Of a DNA stretch of 64,000 nucleotides, positions 56,184-64,000 are shown piece after piece. Each line of letters opens with the position of its first letter. Position 1 is the first letter of the stretch. The notes under the pieces are model-generated. The model did not search any database and was not told the origin of the DNA. It saw only the letters and a program-made list of their open reading frames with translations. The position numbers and the translations under genes were made by a program. This stretch comes from Luteimonas huabeiensis HB2 (lineage in GTDB: Bacteria; Pseudomonadota; Gammaproteobacteria; Xanthomonadales; Xanthomonadaceae). The stretch covers positions 1-64,000 of the forward strand of contig NZ_JAAN01000045.1 in assembly GCF_000559025.1 (NCBI RefSeq). Reading direction: 5' to 3'.

Positions 56184-56929
56184 CACGGCAGCGCCTCGTC
56201 CAGGTAGAAGTAGCCGCCGGTCGGGCCGTCGTCGTCGATCAGCGCCAAGCGCACGCTGGTGCGCGCGCCGTCGGCGACCTCGAGCTCGCCGTTCTGCTCG
56301 TCGCCGGCCTTGTTCATGTCGGTGCGCACGTAGCCCGGATGGATCGTGTTGACCTTGATGCCGGCGTCCTTGAGGACGTGCGCCAGATGCACGGTCCACG
56401 CGTTCACCGCGCTCTTGGACACGTTGTAGGCCGGTATGCCCTTCATGTCGTAGATCATCGACGCCGGGTTCTGGTGCTGGCTGATCGAGCCGAGCAGGCT
56501 CGACACGTTGACGATGCGCGCCGACGCCGACTTGCGCAGCAGCGGCAGCAGCGCCTGCGTGGTCGCGATCAGGCCGAACACGTTGGTCTCGAACGTCGTG
56601 CGCCAGGTCTCGAGCGACTGGCCGGCCGCGCCCTTGGCCGGATCGTCGACGAGGATGCCGGCGTTGTTGACCAGGATGTCGAGGCGTCCGTGGCGCGCCT
56701 CGATGGTCCTCGCGGCCTCGGCGATGCTGGCCGCGTCGGTGACGTCGAGCGCGATCGCCTCGACCGGCAGGCCCTCGGCCTGCAACTCGAGCGCGGCCTC
56801 GACCGCGCGGTCGCGGTTGCGGCCGGCCAGCAGCGTGTGCACGCCGGCCTCGGCCAGCTGGCGCACGGTCTCGAGGCCGATGCCGCGGGTGGCGCCGGTG
56901 ACCAGCGCGATCCTGGAAGTGGAGTTCAT
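56180..56929 (-). CDS. smeU2: Short-chain dehydrogenase (SmeU2-like)
   Basis: A 249-residue SDR with the cofactor motif VTGATRGIGLETV (10-22), NNAG in LDILVNNAGIL, the catalytic Ser in VNVSSLLGS and YNVSKSA (Tyr-x-x-x-Lys). The C-terminal GYFYLDEALPW is typical. An NADPH- or NADH-dependent oxidoreductase is expected, acting on a carbonyl or quinone-like substrate. In the S. maltophilia SmeU1VWU2X locus an SDR sits at the same place between pump and channel and is linked to oxidative-stress protection. The ATG at 56929 follows GAGGACCTCC. Its stop overlaps the channel gene start. Confidence 0.9.
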   Translation of the reverse strand: MNSTSRIALVTGATRGIGLETVRQLAEAGVHTLLAGRNRDRAVEAALELQAEGLPVEAIALDVTDAASIAEAARTIEARHGRLDILVNNAGILVDDPAKGAAGQSLETWRTTFETNVFGLIATTQALLPLLRKSASARIVNVSSLLGSISQHQNPASMIYDMKGIPAYNVSKSAVNAWTVHLAHVLKDAGIKVNTIHPGYVRTDMNKAGDEQNGELEVADGARTSVRLALIDDDGPTGGYFYLDEALPW

Positions 56930-56961
56930 GGGAGGTCCTCTGGGTCTTGGGGGATGGGGGG

Positions 56962-59900
56962 TCAGGCCTGGGCGGCATGGACCGTGGGCGGGCCGTGCGA
57001 GACCAGCGGCCGGTTGGCCAGCTTGCGCAGGGCGACGTAGAACACCGGGGTCAGGAACAGGCCGAACAGGGTCACCCCGACCATGCCGGCGAACACGGTG
57101 ATGCCGGTGGCCGCGCGCACCTCGGCGCCGGCGCCGCTGCCCAGCATCAGCGGCACCACGCCGGCGATGAACGCGATCGAGGTCATCACGATCGGCCGCA
57201 GGCGCAACCGGCACGCCTCCAGCGCGGCCTCGACGATGCCCTTGCCCTGCAGTTCCAGCTCGCGGGCGAACTCGACGATCAGGATCGCGTTCTTGCACGC
57301 CAGCCCCATCAGCACCACCAGGCCGACCTGCACGAACACGTTGTTGTCGCCGCCGGCCAGCCAGACGCCGAACAGCGCCGACAGGATCGTCATCGGCACG
57401 ATCAGGATCACCGCCAGCGGCAGGGTCCAGCTCTCGTACAGCGCGGCCAGCACCAGGAAGGCGAGCAGCACCGCCAGCGGGAACACGATCAGCGCGGCGT
57501 TGCCCTGGGTGGCCTGCTGGTAGCTCAGGTCGGTCCACTCGATGGTCATGCCCGGCGGCAGCACCTGCGCGGCCAGCCCGGTCAGCGCGTCCATCGCCTG
57601 CGCCGAGGACAGCTGCCGCGGATCGGACTCGCCGGCGAGATCGGCGGCCGGGTAGCCGTTGTAGCGCAGCACCGGGTCGGGGCCGTAGGTCTGGCGCACG
57701 TCGACCATCGAGCCGATCGGCACCATCTCGCCGTGCTCGTTGCGGGTGCGCAGGTTGGCGATGTCCTCGACGCTGTCGCGGAACCGGCCGTCGGCCTGGG
57801 CGATGACCTGCCAGGTGCGGCCGAACTGGTTGAAGTCGTTGACGTAGGCCGAGCCGAGGTAGGTCTGCAGGGTGTCGAACAGCTCGGTCAGCGGCACGCC
57901 CTGGGCCTTGGCCTTCTCGCGATCGACGATCGCGTCGAGCTGCGGCACGTTGGCCTGGTAGCTGCTGATGGGAAAGCCCATGCCGGCAGTCTGCGAGATC
58001 GCCCCGGTCATGCCGTCGACCGCATCCTGCAGCGCGCCGTAGCCCAGGTTGCCGCGGTCCTGGATGAACAGCTGGTAGCCCGATCCGTTGCCCAGGCCGA
58101 GGATCGGCGGCGGCATCATCGCGAAGGCGAAGCCCTCCTGCAGCGCGCCGATGCGCTGGTTGATCTCGGCGTTGATCTCCGCCGCGCTGCGCGAGCGCTC
58201 GCTCATCGCATCGAGCACGACGAAGGCGACGCCGGTGTTGGGCGTGTTGGTGAACTGCAGCGCGTTCAGGCCCGGGAACGAGATCACGTGGGCGACGCCC
58301 TCGGTGTCCATGGCGATGTCGGCGACCTGGCGCAGCAGCGCGTCCGAGCGCGCGATCGACGCGCCTTCGGGCAGCTTCACCCCGGCGATCAGGTACAGCT
58401 TGTCCTGCACCGGGATGAAGCCCGGCGGCACCGCCTTGAACAGCCCGCCGGTGGCCAGCAGCAGGCCGGCGTAGACCAGGAACACCAGGCCGCGGCGACC
58501 GAGGATGCGGCCGACGCCGCGCTCGTAGCGCGCGGCGCTGGCGCCGAAGAAGCGGTTGAACGGGCGGAACAGCCAGCCGAACGCGCGCTCGATGCCGCGC
58601 GAGAGCCGGTCCTTGGGCGTACCGTGCGCCTGCAGCAGGCGCGCGGCCAGCGCCGGCGACAGGGTCAGCGAGTTGATCGCCGAGATCACCGTGGAGATCG
58701 CGATGGTCACCGCGAACTGCTTGTAGAACTGCCCGGTCACCCCGTCCAGGAACGCCATCGGCACGAACACCGCGCACAGCACCAGCGAGATCGCCACGAT
58801 CGGCCCGGAGACCTCGCGCATCGCCTGGTGCGCCGCGGCCAGCGGGCTCAGCCCCTCCTCGATGTTGCGCTCCACGTTCTCGACCACCACGATCGCGTCG
58901 TCGACCACGATGCCGATCGCCAGCACCAGGCCGAACAGGGTCAGGGTGTTGATCGAAAAGCCCAGCAGGTGCAGCACCGCGAAGGTGCCCACGATCGACA
59001 CCGGCACCGCCAGCAGCGGGATGATCGAGGCGCGCCAGGTCTGCAGGAACAGGATCACCACCAGCACCACCAGCAGCACCGCCTCCAGCAGCGTGGAGAC
59101 CACCGCCTTGATCGAATCGCGCACGAAGATCGTGGTGTCGTACACCGCCTCGTACTTCACGCCCTCCGGGAACGAGGCCGACAACTCGTCCATCGTCGCG
59201 ATCACCTGGTCGCGGATCTGCAGCGCGTTGGCGCCGGGCGCCTGGAAGATGCCGATGCCCACCGCCGCCTTGCCGTCGAGCTGCGCGCGCAGGGTGTAGT
59301 CGCCGGCGCCCAACTCCAGCCGCGCGACGTCCGACAGGCGCACGATGGTGCCGTCGTCGCCGCGCTTGAGCACGATGGTGCCGAACTCCTCGGGCGTGGT
59401 CAGCCGGCCCTGCGCGTTGATCAGGGTCAGGAAGCGGCTGTCGGGGATCGGCTCTGCGCCGAGCTGGCCGGCCGAGACCTGCACGTTCTGCTCGCGCATC
59501 GCCCGCACCACGTCGCTGGCGGTCAGCCCGCGCGCGGCGATCTGCTCGGGATCGAGCCAGGCGCGCATCGCGTAGTCGCCGCCGCCGAACACCTGCGCGT
59601 CGCCCACGCCCGGGATCCGCGCCAGCGCGTCCTTGACGTGCAGCCGCGCGTGGTTGCGCAGGTACAGGGTGTCGTAGCGGCCGTCGGGGGAGGTCAGGTG
59701 GACGACCATCAGGAAGGTCGGCGACTGCTTCTGGGTGGTCACGCCCTGCCGGCGCACGTCCTCGGGCAGCCGCGACAGCGCCTGCGCGACCCGGTTCTGC
59801 ACGCGGACCGCGGCATCGTCGGGATCGACCCCGGGGCGGAAGGTCACCGTGGTCACCAGCACGCCGTCGGAGCCGGCGACGGACTTGATGTACATCATGT

Positions 59901-60126
59901 CCTCGACGCCGTTGATCGCCTCCTCCAGCGGCGTGGCCACCGTCTCGGCGATCACCTTGGGATTGGCGCCCGGGTACACCGTGCGCACCACCACCGAGGG
60001 CGGCACCACGTCCGGGTACTCGCCGATCGGCAGCACCGGGATCGCGATCAGGCCGGCGGCGAAAATGACGATCGACAGCACCGCGGCGAAGATCGGGCGG
60101 TCGATGAAGAAGCGGGAGAAATCCAT
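56962..60126 (-). CDS. smeW: RND efflux transporter (SmeW-like, HAE1 family)
   Basis: A 1054-residue inner-membrane RND pump of the hydrophobe/amphiphile class, full length. It begins MDFSRFFIDRPIFAAVLSIV, typical of HAE1. The proton-relay aspartates lie in IGIVVDDAIVVVENVERN of helix 4 (Asp about 407-409), and the helix 10 partner region is GLACKNAILIVEFARELE. Two large periplasmic loops with PYDTTIFV-like and GLGNGSGYQLFIQDRG segments form the porter domain. Substrates of the S. maltophilia SmeW homologue include quinolones, chloramphenicol and redox-active compounds; here specificity is inferred from the operon order. The adaptor gene before it is interrupted by an amber codon. Confidence 0.93.
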   Translation of the reverse strand: MDFSRFFIDRPIFAAVLSIVIFAAGLIAIPVLPIGEYPDVVPPSVVVRTVYPGANPKVIAETVATPLEEAINGVEDMMYIKSVAGSDGVLVTTVTFRPGVDPDDAAVRVQNRVAQALSRLPEDVRRQGVTTQKQSPTFLMVVHLTSPDGRYDTLYLRNHARLHVKDALARIPGVGDAQVFGGGDYAMRAWLDPEQIAARGLTASDVVRAMREQNVQVSAGQLGAEPIPDSRFLTLINAQGRLTTPEEFGTIVLKRGDDGTIVRLSDVARLELGAGDYTLRAQLDGKAAVGIGIFQAPGANALQIRDQVIATMDELSASFPEGVKYEAVYDTTIFVRDSIKAVVSTLLEAVLLVVLVVILFLQTWRASIIPLLAVPVSIVGTFAVLHLLGFSINTLTLFGLVLAIGIVVDDAIVVVENVERNIEEGLSPLAAAHQAMREVSGPIVAISLVLCAVFVPMAFLDGVTGQFYKQFAVTIAISTVISAINSLTLSPALAARLLQAHGTPKDRLSRGIERAFGWLFRPFNRFFGASAARYERGVGRILGRRGLVFLVYAGLLLATGGLFKAVPPGFIPVQDKLYLIAGVKLPEGASIARSDALLRQVADIAMDTEGVAHVISFPGLNALQFTNTPNTGVAFVVLDAMSERSRSAAEINAEINQRIGALQEGFAFAMMPPPILGLGNGSGYQLFIQDRGNLGYGALQDAVDGMTGAISQTAGMGFPISSYQANVPQLDAIVDREKAKAQGVPLTELFDTLQTYLGSAYVNDFNQFGRTWQVIAQADGRFRDSVEDIANLRTRNEHGEMVPIGSMVDVRQTYGPDPVLRYNGYPAADLAGESDPRQLSSAQAMDALTGLAAQVLPPGMTIEWTDLSYQQATQGNAALIVFPLAVLLAFLVLAALYESWTLPLAVILIVPMTILSALFGVWLAGGDNNVFVQVGLVVLMGLACKNAILIVEFARELELQGKGIVEAALEACRLRLRPIVMTSIAFIAGVVPLMLGSGAGAEVRAATGITVFAGMVGVTLFGLFLTPVFYVALRKLANRPLVSHGPPTVHAAQA

Positions 60127-60262
60127 CGCAAACGGTCCTGTGGAGCCGCGCCGTTCGACGGCGGGCGGAAAGGGTCCCGCCCGGTGCGCCGGCGCGCCGG
60201 GGGAAGGGGGCCGGCGGGGAGGCCGGCGGGTCGCACGGGCGACCGGGCGGGAGTGAGCGGAC

Positions 60263-61471
60263 TCAGCCGGCGGCAGCGACGGCGGGCGCGGCGGGCGGCG
60301 GCGCGTCGCCCATCGCCACGGCCACCGGGCGTACCGGCATCCCCGGCATGAACACCTTCTGCACGCCGTGGACGATGATCCGGTCGCCGGGGGCCAGGCC
60401 CTCGTCGACCACGCGCAGGCCGTCGACCATGCGGCCGGGCACGATGTCGCGCCGCTGCGCGGTATCGCCCTCGCCGATCACGTACACGTACTTGCGGTCC
60501 TGGTCGGTCAGCACCGCGCGGTCGTCGATCAGCAGCGCCTGGCGCTAGCGGCCGGCGGCGAGCTGCACGCGCGCGAACAGCCCCGGGGTGAACACCCGGT
60601 CCGGGTTGGGCACGACCGCGCGCGCGCGGATGGTGCCGGTGCCCGGGTCGACGCGGTTGTCCACGAAGTCCACGCGGCCGGCATGCGGATAGCCGCGCTC
60701 GTTGGCCAGGCCCACGCGCACCGGATTGCCGTCGGACTCGCGCGCGCCGTTGCGCATCAGCGACTGGTAGTGCAGGTAGCGCTGTTCGTCGGTCTCGAAG
60801 TACACGTGCACCGGGTCCAGCGAGACCACGGTGGTCAGCGCGGTGACGTCGGCGGTGGCGAGGTTGCCGACCGTGGCCAGCGCGCGGCCGGCGCGGCCGT
60901 CGATCGGCGAGCGTACCTCGGTGAACTGCAGGTCCAGCCGCGCGCTGGCCACCGCGGCTTCCGCCGCGCGCACCGCCGCCTGCGCCTGCGAGGCGCCGGC
61001 CTCGCGCGATTCGAAGTCCTCGCGCGAGATCGCGCTGACCGCCACCAGGTCGCGGGCGCGCGCGTTCTGCGCCTCGGCCAGCCGCGCCTGGCTGCGCGCC
61101 TGCGCCAGCTGCGCCTCGGCGCGCGCCAGCGCGGCCCGGTACGGGCGCGGGTCGATGACGAACAGCAGGTCGCCCTTGCGCACCGCGTCGCCCTCCTCGA
61201 AGGCCACGCGATCGACGTAGCCGCTCACCCGCGGGCGCAGCTCGACGGTCTCCGGCGCGACCACGCGGCCGGTGTACTCGTCCCATTCGACCACCGGGCG
61301 GGCGATCACCTCGGCCACGCTCACCTCGGGCGGCGGCGGCGCGCCGGGTTCCGCGCGGCCGCTGCAGGCCGCCAGCAGGGCCGCTCCCAGCAGGATGAGG
61401 CCCGCGGCGGCCGCGCGTGCGCCCGGCCGGCGCGGGAAGGATCGGGAAGGAAGCGGAAGCGTGCGGTTCAT
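60263..61471 (-). pseudogene. smeV: RND periplasmic adaptor (SmeV-like), interrupted by in-frame TAG
   Basis: A 403-codon membrane-fusion-protein gene with a stop at codon 309 (TAG at 60547-60545). Both parts stay in the same frame, with no indel. The signal peptide and lipobox (GAALLAAC, Cys36), the first beta-hairpin (VSVAEVIARPVVEWDEYTGR), lipoyl halves (VSGYVDRVAFEEGDAVRKG), coiled coil and beta-barrel precede the stop. The membrane-proximal domain (QALLIDDRAVLTDQDRKYVY) follows it. The sequence LAAGR-stop-RQALLIDDRAV suggests an original Tyr or Gln/Trp codon changed by one base. A truncated adaptor lacking the membrane-proximal domain should not work unless the amber codon is suppressed. 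The start ATG overlaps the smeU1-like stop (ATGA). Confidence 0.88.
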
Positions 61472-62259
61472 GGAGAAGGATTCCGGAACGTGGGAGAGGA
61501 CAGCAGACGGTCGAGCCAGGCGCGCGCATCGGGCGCGGCGGCGGAGGATGCGACCTCGACTTCGGTCGAGGTCAACGGCCGCGGGACGAACGGGATCACC
61601 GCGCGCCCGCGCGCGGCGGCGGGCGCGTCGACCAGCGCCAGCGCGCGGCGCCCGACCGCGCGCGCCTGCGGCCAGGCCTCGCTGGCGTGGGCGCAGTTCT
61701 CCGGCGTGCGCACCGGCGCATCCACCGACAGCAGATGCACGTCCACGCCCTCGCGGCGCGCCTCCTCGTGCAGCACGCGCGCGAGCATGCGCAGCGCCGC
61801 GGCGGCGATGGAGCGATGGCCGTAGCCGGCCCAGGGATAGCTGGCGCCGGGGCCGCCGACCAGGACGTAGGCCGGCCGCGTCTCGCGCGGCAGCAGGCCG
61901 AACAGGTGGCGCGCCGCGGCCAGGTGCGGCAGCAGGTCTTCGTCGAGCGTGCGGCGCAGGACGTCGGCGGGCTGGTCGAGCAGGCGCCCGCAGGCGCCCT
62001 CGCCGCCCAGCGCGGCGATCACCCCGCGCGGCCGGTAGCCCAGCGCGCGCAGGCGCCTGGCCAGGCGCGCGGCGTCCGGCTCGCTGGCCAGGCGCGCGAC
62101 GCGGGTGTGCAGCGGGCCGCCGGGATGGCCGCGGCGCAGCGCGTCCAGTGCGCAGGCGTCGTCGGCCACCGCCAGCACCGGCTGCCCGGCTTCCAGCGCG
62201 GCCTCGACGATGCCGCGGCCGAGCGCGCCGGCGGTGCCGAGTACGAGGATCGGCTGCAT
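61468..62259 (-). CDS. smeU1: SDR/NAD(P)-binding protein (SmeU1-like)
   Basis: A 263-residue Rossmann-fold protein, first gene of the efflux operon. The cofactor motif is VLGTAGALGRGIVEAAL (6-22), and AYVLVGGPGASYPWAGYGHR holds a likely active Ser/Tyr pair, although the usual YxxxK is not intact. The protein is basic and Arg-rich in RRLRALGYRPRG. The ATG at 62259 is preceded by a perfect palindrome (62262-62275). S. maltophilia SmeU1 is an SDR at the same place. Substrate unknown. Its stop overlaps the adaptor start, so the operon is read as one message. Confidence 0.82.
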   Translation of the reverse strand: MQPILVLGTAGALGRGIVEAALEAGQPVLAVADDACALDALRRGHPGGPLHTRVARLASEPDAARLARRLRALGYRPRGVIAALGGEGACGRLLDQPADVLRRTLDEDLLPHLAAARHLFGLLPRETRPAYVLVGGPGASYPWAGYGHRSIAAAALRMLARVLHEEARREGVDVHLLSVDAPVRTPENCAHASEAWPQARAVGRRALALVDAPAAARGRAVIPFVPRPLTSTEVEVASSAAAPDARAWLDRLLSSPTFRNPSP

Positions 62260-62261
62260 TG

Positions 62262-62291
62262 TCCCGATATCGGGATTATCCCTCCCATGGG
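62262..62291 (-). promoter_or_regulatory. Operator/promoter of the efflux operon
   Basis: The perfect 14-bp palindrome TCCCGATATCGGGA lies 3 to 16 bases upstream of the smeU1-like ATG, next to GGGATAATCCC, which contains a -10-like GATAAT on the minus strand. A related sequence occurs at 62549-62583 before the LysR gene, so both may be LysR-type binding sites. Binding is inferred. Confidence 0.55.
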
Positions 62292-62548
62292 CCGATCCAA
62301 TCGGTGCCGCGCCCGCCTGAGGATGCCGCCGGGCGGAATCCGCCGGCGGCATGCCCGATCCCCGAGACGCGGCCGGGCGCCCGCCGCCAAGCCCTTGATC
62401 GCCATGAGAAAAAGGCGACTTTTCCGGGCCGGAAGCGGGATCGGAGCGGCCGTCCGGGCGGACGGCGGTGGAGACGGAAGGGTGGGCCACGACAGGCTCC
62501 CATGACGACAGGCCGCTACCTTAGGCCCGCCGGCGGCACTTGATTAGC

Positions 62549-62583
62549 CCCGATGTCGAGGACTTATTATCCCTTTCCCGGGC
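62549..62583 (+). promoter_or_regulatory. Related operator upstream of the LysR gene
   Basis: The sequence CCCGATGTCGAGGACTTATT, then ATCCCTTTCCCGGG, repeats the layout of the smeU1-like operator: an imperfect CCCGAT/TCGAG dyad, then TTATTATCCCT. It ends 31 bp before the ATG of the LysR gene, the place for autoregulation. The two copies are about 290 bp apart. Confidence 0.45.
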
Positions 62584-62613
62584 CAATCCCTGCCCGCACC
62601 GCCGGAGGCCCGC

Positions 62614-63654
62614 ATGTCCCGCGATCTCAACGACACCCTCGTCTTCGTCAAGGTGGCCGAGCTGGGCAGCTTCATCGCCGCCGCCCGCGCGCTGCGCCTG
62701 CCCAAGACCACCGTCAGCCGCAAGGTGCAGGAGCTGGAGACCCGGCTGGGCGCGCAGCTGCTCCACCGCACCACCCGGCGGCTCGGCCTGACCGAGGCCG
62801 GCAACGTGTACTTCGAGCATTGCCAGCGCATCGCCCGCGACCTCGCCGAGGCCGAGAGCGCGGTGACCCAGTTGCAGGCCGGCCCGCGCGGCTGGCTGCG
62901 CTTCACCGCGCCCTACTCCATCGGCATCGACAAGATCGCGCCGCTCTTGGGCGAGTTCCACGCCCGCCACCCCGAAGTGCGGGTGGAGATGCTGCTGGCC
63001 AACGAATCGCTCGACCTGATCGGCGGCGAGATCGACGTGGCGCTGCGCTTCGGCAACCTGCCCGATTCCAACCTGATCGCGCGGCCGCTGGGCACGCTGC
63101 GCACGCAGGTGTTCGCCGGCACCGAGTACCTGGCCCGGCACGGCGAGCCGCTGCACCCGGACGACCTGCAGTACCACCGCGTGGTCGCGATGACCAAGCA
63201 GCGCCAGGGCAACGGCTACCGCTGGACGCTCGACGACGGCAACGGCGCGCGCGACTTCCCGGTCAACCCGATCCTGGTGGCCAACGATCCCGCCGCGCTC
63301 AAGGGCGCGCTGCTGTGCGGCGAGGCGCTGGCGATCGCCGCCGACGTGATGGTCAAGTCCGCGGTCGAGCACGGCCTGGTCAAGCGCGTGCTGGCGGGCT
63401 GGTCCGGCGGCGAGTACCCGCTGAGCGCGGTGTTCCCGCGCGGCCACGTGCAGTCGCCCAAGGTGCGCGCGTTCGTCGACTTCCTGCTGGAACGGCTCAA
63501 CCTGGAGATCGACTACATGTCCGCGCACTGCCCGATGTCCGGCCACCGCTACGTGCCCGGGCAGGAGGCGCCGATCCCTGCGCCGACCGCGCCGGCGCAG
63601 GACGACGCGAGCGAAACCGGCCGCCGCATCCTGGCCGAGGCCACTGCCGGCTGA
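62614..63654 (+). CDS. smeRv: LysR-family regulator (SmeRv-like)
   Basis: A 346-residue LysR-type regulator. The winged helix-turn-helix is at about 18-45 (SFIAAARALRLPKTTVSRKV) and the effector domain follows (about 90-300) with LRFTAPYSIGIDKIAPLLGE, EIDVALRFGNLPDSNLIARP and SGGEYPLSAVFPRGH. The last 45 residues (QEAPIPAPTAPAQ) are a proline/alanine-rich tail not typical of the family. It is divergent from the efflux operon, matching SmeRv of S. maltophilia, which controls smeU1VWU2X. Mutations in that regulator cause pump overproduction there. The start at 62614 is preceded by CGGAGGCCCGC. Confidence 0.9.
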   Translation: MSRDLNDTLVFVKVAELGSFIAAARALRLPKTTVSRKVQELETRLGAQLLHRTTRRLGLTEAGNVYFEHCQRIARDLAEAESAVTQLQAGPRGWLRFTAPYSIGIDKIAPLLGEFHARHPEVRVEMLLANESLDLIGGEIDVALRFGNLPDSNLIARPLGTLRTQVFAGTEYLARHGEPLHPDDLQYHRVVAMTKQRQGNGYRWTLDDGNGARDFPVNPILVANDPAALKGALLCGEALAIAADVMVKSAVEHGLVKRVLAGWSGGEYPLSAVFPRGHVQSPKVRAFVDFLLERLNLEIDYMSAHCPMSGHRYVPGQEAPIPAPTAPAQDDASETGRRILAEATAG

Positions 63655-63755
63655 CCGGTGCCGGGCTCGGCGCCCGGCATGACATCCTGCAGGGGCACGG
63701 GCGCTGCCGGTCGCGCAGAATGGCGGTCCGATCCCGTTTCCGTGGAGAACCGCCC

Positions 63756-64000
63756 GTGCGACCCGCATTCGCCTGCAGCACCCTGGCCTTCGCCCTGGCC
63801 CTGGCGGCCTGCTCGCCGTCCCAGCCCGAGGCTTCGCAGGCCGCGGGGACCGCCCAGCAGCAGTCCGAGCAAGACCCGTCGGCGCGCCTCAACGCCTGGT
63901 TCGACGCCCAGTACGAGCAACTGCTGCGCTTCAGCCCGATGCAGCTGACCTTCCTCGGCCGCAAGGAGCTCAACGACCAGCTCGACGACGTCTCCGAGCA
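63756..64000 (+). CDS. DUF885 lipoprotein, 5' part only
   Basis: The first 81 codons of a DUF885-family lipoprotein, cut by the right edge. A GTG at 63756 gives a signal peptide ending LALAAC (Cys19), followed by a Gln/Ser-rich linker (EASQAAGTAQQQSEQDPS). The family start NAWFDAQYEQLLRFSPMQ and LTFLGRKELNDQLDD is clear; this sequence normally leads to a zinc-metallopeptidase domain that cannot be seen here. The gene is downstream of and co-directional with the LysR gene, 101 bp after its stop, probably with its own promoter. The GTG start is chosen because of GGAGAACCGCCC before it. Confidence 0.8.
   Translation, partial: MRPAFACSTLAFALALAACSPSQPEASQAAGTAQQQSEQDPSARLNAWFDAQYEQLLRFSPMQLTFLGRKELNDQLDDVSE

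Overview
This 64 kb window is GC-rich (about 70% in most coding stretches) chromosomal DNA from a gammaproteobacterium of the Xanthomonadaceae, most likely close to Stenotrophomonas, Lysobacter or Luteimonas. The evidence is the gene repertoire: a SmeU1VWU2X-type efflux locus with a divergent LysR gene, TPR-sulfotransferase and YheT/PlsC genes, a fused indolepyruvate ferredoxin oxidoreductase, a YjjJ-type HipA protein, and many short lipoproteins. Start-stop overlaps (ATGA or GTGA) are frequent, so many genes sit in tight operons. The taxonomic call is inference; no rRNA or ribosomal protein gene is present.

Layout. 1-3.6 kb: the start of a trimeric autotransporter adhesin running off the left edge, divergent from a sensor kinase gene whose 3' end overlaps a convergent response regulator. 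3.7-7.6 kb: nitrogen block amtB, glnK and glnA, with a clear sigma-54 promoter and two NtrC-type sites before glnA, divergent from uppP. 8.6-15.6 kb: accessory region with a META/DUF4377 lipoprotein, an internally deleted IS with both ends, and a 1648-residue Rhs/YD protein whose AT-richer C-terminal metallopeptidase tail overlaps a small lipoprotein gene (toxin and candidate immunity). 15.7-30 kb: housekeeping genes (PEBP, sulfotransferase, hydrolase, acyltransferase, thioesterase, two small paralogous proteins, PLD, YceI, SixA, ParA-like, Ycf46-like AAA ATPase, gamma-glutamyltransferase). 30-35 kb: two tandem lipase-like + ankyrin lipoprotein modules. 35-45 kb: TPR protein, IorAB fusion with a palindromic repeat in its reading frame, YjjJ-type HipA, M28 peptidase, topoisomerase IB, I78 inhibitor. 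45-49 kb: a second accessory block with a three-gene cassette (transglutaminase-like protein, Rhs-tail metallopeptidase, lipoprotein), a 150-bp MITE and a Gly/Ala-rich protein. 49-54.6 kb: MltB, EgtB/EgtD, YchJ, FolE and two related small proteins. 54.7-63.7 kb: the smeU1VWU2X/smeRv-like locus, in which the adaptor gene carries an in-frame amber codon. The right edge cuts a DUF885 lipoprotein gene.

Main points of interest. Several loci look like antagonism modules in which an enzyme is followed by a lipoprotein expected to sit in the periplasm: the Rhs metallopeptidase, the Rhs-tail metallopeptidase cassette, and the two lipase/ankyrin pairs. The first lipase gene and the distant Gly/Ala-rich gene share an almost identical 23-bp upstream motif at nearly the same distance (84-85 bp) from their start codons, with a weaker version before the second lipase gene. 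This suggests one regulon spanning 18 kb. No secretion-system structural gene lies in the window, so the export route is open.
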